Origin: Nitrososphaerota archaeon
Lineage (GTDB): Archaea > Thermoproteota > Nitrososphaeria > Nitrososphaerales > UBA57
Assembly: GCA_016180375.1 (NCBI GenBank)
Contig: JACPBJ010000088.1
Coordinates: 1-7,486 of the forward strand
Reading direction: 5' to 3'
DNA: 7,486 nucleotides
Within the stretch, counting starts at the first letter, position 1, and every line of letters begins with the position of its first letter. Positions 6,106 through 7,486 of this stretch are shown here, piece after piece. Made by a program: the position numbers and the translations under genes. The notes beneath the pieces were generated by a model. It ran no database searches and was not told where the DNA came from. It was given only the letters and a program-made list of their open reading frames with translations.

Positions 6106-6417
6106 AAAGCCTCGAAACCTCACTTTTGTAAAATCAACTACTATGCCACTGCTGACTTTGACCCCTTCGGCCTTAAGCATTTCTATCTTGCTTTTCACAC
6201 CCTTGGCATAGCCTCCAACGCTTCCATCGGATTTGACGACCCTGTGGCATGGAACTCTTGGTGCATACGGGTTGATGTGAAGAATTCTTCCTATTACTCG
6301 TGATGAACCCTCTTTCCCGAGAGCTTTTGCTATGTCTCCATAAGTGCCAACCATGCCTTTAGGTATCATCGAAGTTAGAGCATAAACTTCTAAACTGGAA
6401 ATTTCTTTTTGGTTCAA
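6082..6417 (-). CDS. Minimal O6-alkylguanine-DNA alkyltransferase (methylated-DNA--protein-cysteine methyltransferase)
   Basis: This suicide enzyme family moves an alkyl group from O6-alkylguanine in DNA to an active-site Cys. The protein has only 111 residues and consists of the DNA-binding and catalytic domain; the N-terminal ribonuclease-H-like domain of Ada-C and Ogt is absent. Key residues can be placed by comparison with human MGMT: Tyr26 (GTYGDIA, Tyr114), arginine finger Arg40 (SSRVIG, Arg128), Asn49 (INP, Asn137), Cys57-His58 in PCHRVV (Cys145-His146) and Glu84 (AEG, Glu172). The Cys is intact, so this is not an alkyltransferase-like protein of the PWHR type. The TTG start overlaps the upstream TGA as TTGA; the next ATG would drop the first helix. 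It is probably translated after the deacylase gene, and it converges on argF. Confidence 0.88.
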   Translation of the reverse strand: MNQKEISSLEVYALTSMIPKGMVGTYGDIAKALGKEGSSRVIGRILHINPYAPRVPCHRVVKSDGSVGGYAKGVKSKIEMLKAEGVKVSSGIVVDFTKVRFRGFSKPLPKI

Positions 6418-7265
6418 AGCCGTACTTGCTTCAGATTCTTCTGCTCGAGTATTTGAAGAATTCTTTGTCTGTCGGGCCCAAGGCCCTTCCAGTCTAGGTA
6501 GGCATGAGTTATCTTCTCAATGCTCTTTGCCAAGAACTGTTCTACCATTTCTTCTGCAACCTCCCGGAGGTTGTATTTCGAAACAACTCCTGCTAGTGCC
6601 GCATCTCCTTCCGCCAGCAGCCTTGTAAATTTCTCAGAATAATGCATCCCGCCTAATCCAATGCCTATTATGTGCGCTTTTCTGAAATTGTTCAATGTTG
6701 AAATTAGAGCCTTGCACACGAATGAAGTGGCACGTGAATCGGTCCATTCCTTCTCTGTAGAACCTATTTCTACGAAAAGAACAGGTCTTCGCAGAGATGT
6801 AGGGCCATGATGCGTCGCTTCCAAGATTATCTGGTATGGTTCGGTCTCCCTTCTAATTTTCCAAATCTCCTGTATGAAACATTTTTGCAAGCTTGGGTAA
6901 GTAAAAGCGAGCTCGCTAGCCCTCCCCCCGTGAGAAACATCATCGCTGAAATTGCCTGGAAAATGGGAAGTGATGGTTGGAGTGCCACTCTGCGAGGCGT
7001 GTCTTGAAAGAAAGACGTAGGCTTCGGGAGAAAAAGAGTGATCGAGGTCATCGATGTGAAGGACGTCTTTCTCTGAAAACAACAAAATATCGTCCTCTCT
7101 AGTGAATACGGGGTTGCCTTGAAACTTTCCATACTCTTGAAACCCATAATCCTTTCTGAGCATAGAAGCCATCGAAGAGCTGGCTTTGTCCGATTTTGAG
7201 CTTACGAGCGCGAATCTTACCATATCGACTAGCATCGGCTCATTTGATGACCCTTTTATCTCCAT
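6414..7265 (-). CDS. dtdA: D-aminoacyl-tRNA deacylase, archaeal/plant type (DTD2, GEK1 family)
   Basis: This enzyme hydrolyses D-amino acids from mischarged tRNAs (EC 3.1.1.96), a proofreading step in the cytoplasm; the family uses metal ions. It has 283 residues, close to the family norm. The signatures appear in order: SRHASQSG (87-94), TSHFPGN (99-105), EATHHGPT (149-156), EIGSTEKEW (166-174) and GLGGMHY (203-209). These His-rich motifs identify the archaeal DTD2 family and separate it from the smaller bacterial DTD. I chose ATG 7265; ATGs at codons 11 and 15 would also keep the conserved FALVSSK segment, so the start is uncertain. A promoter-like box about 30 bases upstream favours the first. 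The stop overlaps the start of the alkyltransferase gene by four bases, so both are likely in one transcript. Confidence 0.93.
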   Translation of the reverse strand: MEIKGSSNEPMLVDMVRFALVSSKSDKASSSMASMLRKDYGFQEYGKFQGNPVFTREDDILLFSEKDVLHIDDLDHSFSPEAYVFLSRHASQSGTPTITSHFPGNFSDDVSHGGRASELAFTYPSLQKCFIQEIWKIRRETEPYQIILEATHHGPTSLRRPVLFVEIGSTEKEWTDSRATSFVCKALISTLNNFRKAHIIGIGLGGMHYSEKFTRLLAEGDAALAGVVSKYNLREVAEEMVEQFLAKSIEKITHAYLDWKGLGPDRQRILQILEQKNLKQVRL

Positions 7266-7292
7266 TTTAATCCGGAACTTCGCCCATTTGGA

Positions 7293-7300
7293 GGATAAAG
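7293..7300 (-). promoter_or_regulatory. Candidate TATA box for the deacylase-alkyltransferase pair
   Basis: On the minus strand CTTTATCC is centred about 31 bases before ATG 7265. This would place transcription start near 7270 with a leader of about five bases. There is no Shine-Dalgarno sequence, in keeping with near-leaderless translation. Confidence 0.35.
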
Positions 7301-7340
7301 TTCGTCAATCGTAGAACTTTTTACCCCTCTAAGCAAAAGA

Positions 7341-7350
7341 CTAAAAAAGG
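7341..7350 (+). promoter_or_regulatory. Candidate TATA box for the E1 alpha gene
   Basis: CTAAAAAAGG is centred about 32 bases before ATG 7377, so transcription would start near 7371 with a very short leader. It shares a 111-base divergent intergenic region with the promoter of the deacylase gene. Confidence 0.35.
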
Positions 7351-7376
7351 AAAGTTCGAAGGAATGGCTGATTAAC

Positions 7377-7486
7377 ATGGCTTCACTAGAGATGAAGGGC
7401 TTTGAGACGTACTACGAGCCCTCGGAACCTTCATCGAAATTGCAGCAGATGTACCGCTTCATGAGGCTTGCACGCATGGTCGATTA
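7377..7486 (+). CDS. Probable 2-oxoacid dehydrogenase E1 component alpha subunit, 3' partial
   Basis: Only the first 36 codons are inside the window. The segment LQQMYRFMRLARMVD (22-36) matches the conserved N-terminal helix of thiamine diphosphate-dependent E1 alpha subunits (pyruvate, branched-chain or acetoin dehydrogenases), usually written 'LLxMYRxMxLxRxxE'. A full protein would be about 330-380 residues and would form an alpha2beta2 E1 with the beta subunit, likely encoded just downstream. ATG 7377 has no Shine-Dalgarno site but has a TATA-like box at the right distance. The substrate cannot be told from this fragment. The call rests on one helix. Confidence 0.6.
   Translation, partial: MASLEMKGFETYYEPSEPSSKLQQMYRFMRLARMVD

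Noticed and set aside
7364..7375. Mini-ORF ATG-GCT-GAT-TAA just before the E1 alpha start, as a regulatory leader peptide
   Set aside because: The TATA-like box at 7341-7350 would place transcription start near 7371, downstream of this ATG, so the mini-ORF would not be transcribed. Four codons are also easily found by chance.

Overview
The window looks like archaeal chromosomal DNA. An sn-glycerol-1-phosphate dehydrogenase (archaeal lipid backbone), translation factor aIF6, prefoldin alpha, archaeal-type FtsY and a DTD2-type D-aminoacyl-tRNA deacylase are all archaeal. Gene starts are often TTG or appear leaderless, and the few visible ribosome sites match the archaeal GGTGA core. The gene set and base composition would suit a TACK-type lineage, perhaps near Thaumarchaeota, but the lineage is inference. 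Genes are densely packed and no stretch over about 115 bases lacks a gene. No RNA gene, CRISPR array, insertion sequence or prophage signature was seen.

Layout. Positions 1-1144 (+) hold three tightly packed small genes: the 3' part of a secreted or membrane-anchored beta-rich protein, a 77-residue protein resembling the KEOPS subunit Pcc1, and a 142-residue unknown that may have a SecB-like fold. A long SlyD-like FKBP prolyl isomerase follows at 1220-1990 (+) and meets the G1P dehydrogenase gene (1993-3030, -) tail to tail with two bases between stops. A divergent promoter region (about 3031-3156) separates the latter from a plus-strand run: aIF6, prefoldin alpha, ftsY and an ornithine carbamoyltransferase gene. 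A minus-strand pair (D-aminoacyl-tRNA deacylase, then a minimal alkylguanine-DNA alkyltransferase in a 4-base stop/start overlap) converges on it. A second divergent promoter region (7266-7376) leads to the first 36 codons of a probable 2-oxoacid dehydrogenase E1 alpha subunit, cut by the window end.

How they fit together. Most genes serve protein and RNA quality control: ribosome subunit joining (aIF6), nascent-chain folding (prefoldin, FKBP), membrane targeting (FtsY), and tRNA proofreading (DTD2). The rest are lipid synthesis, arginine synthesis and DNA repair.

The most notable observation is in the carbamoyltransferase gene. Its frame stops exactly at the His of the family's HCLP active-site motif. 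A different frame immediately after the stop encodes what looks like the family's extreme C-terminus (LHTHKALL...). This indicates an internal deletion of roughly 80 bases with a frameshift, either a decaying gene or an assembly fault. No new defence or mobile system was found. The least explained piece is the small-gene cluster at 1-1144.
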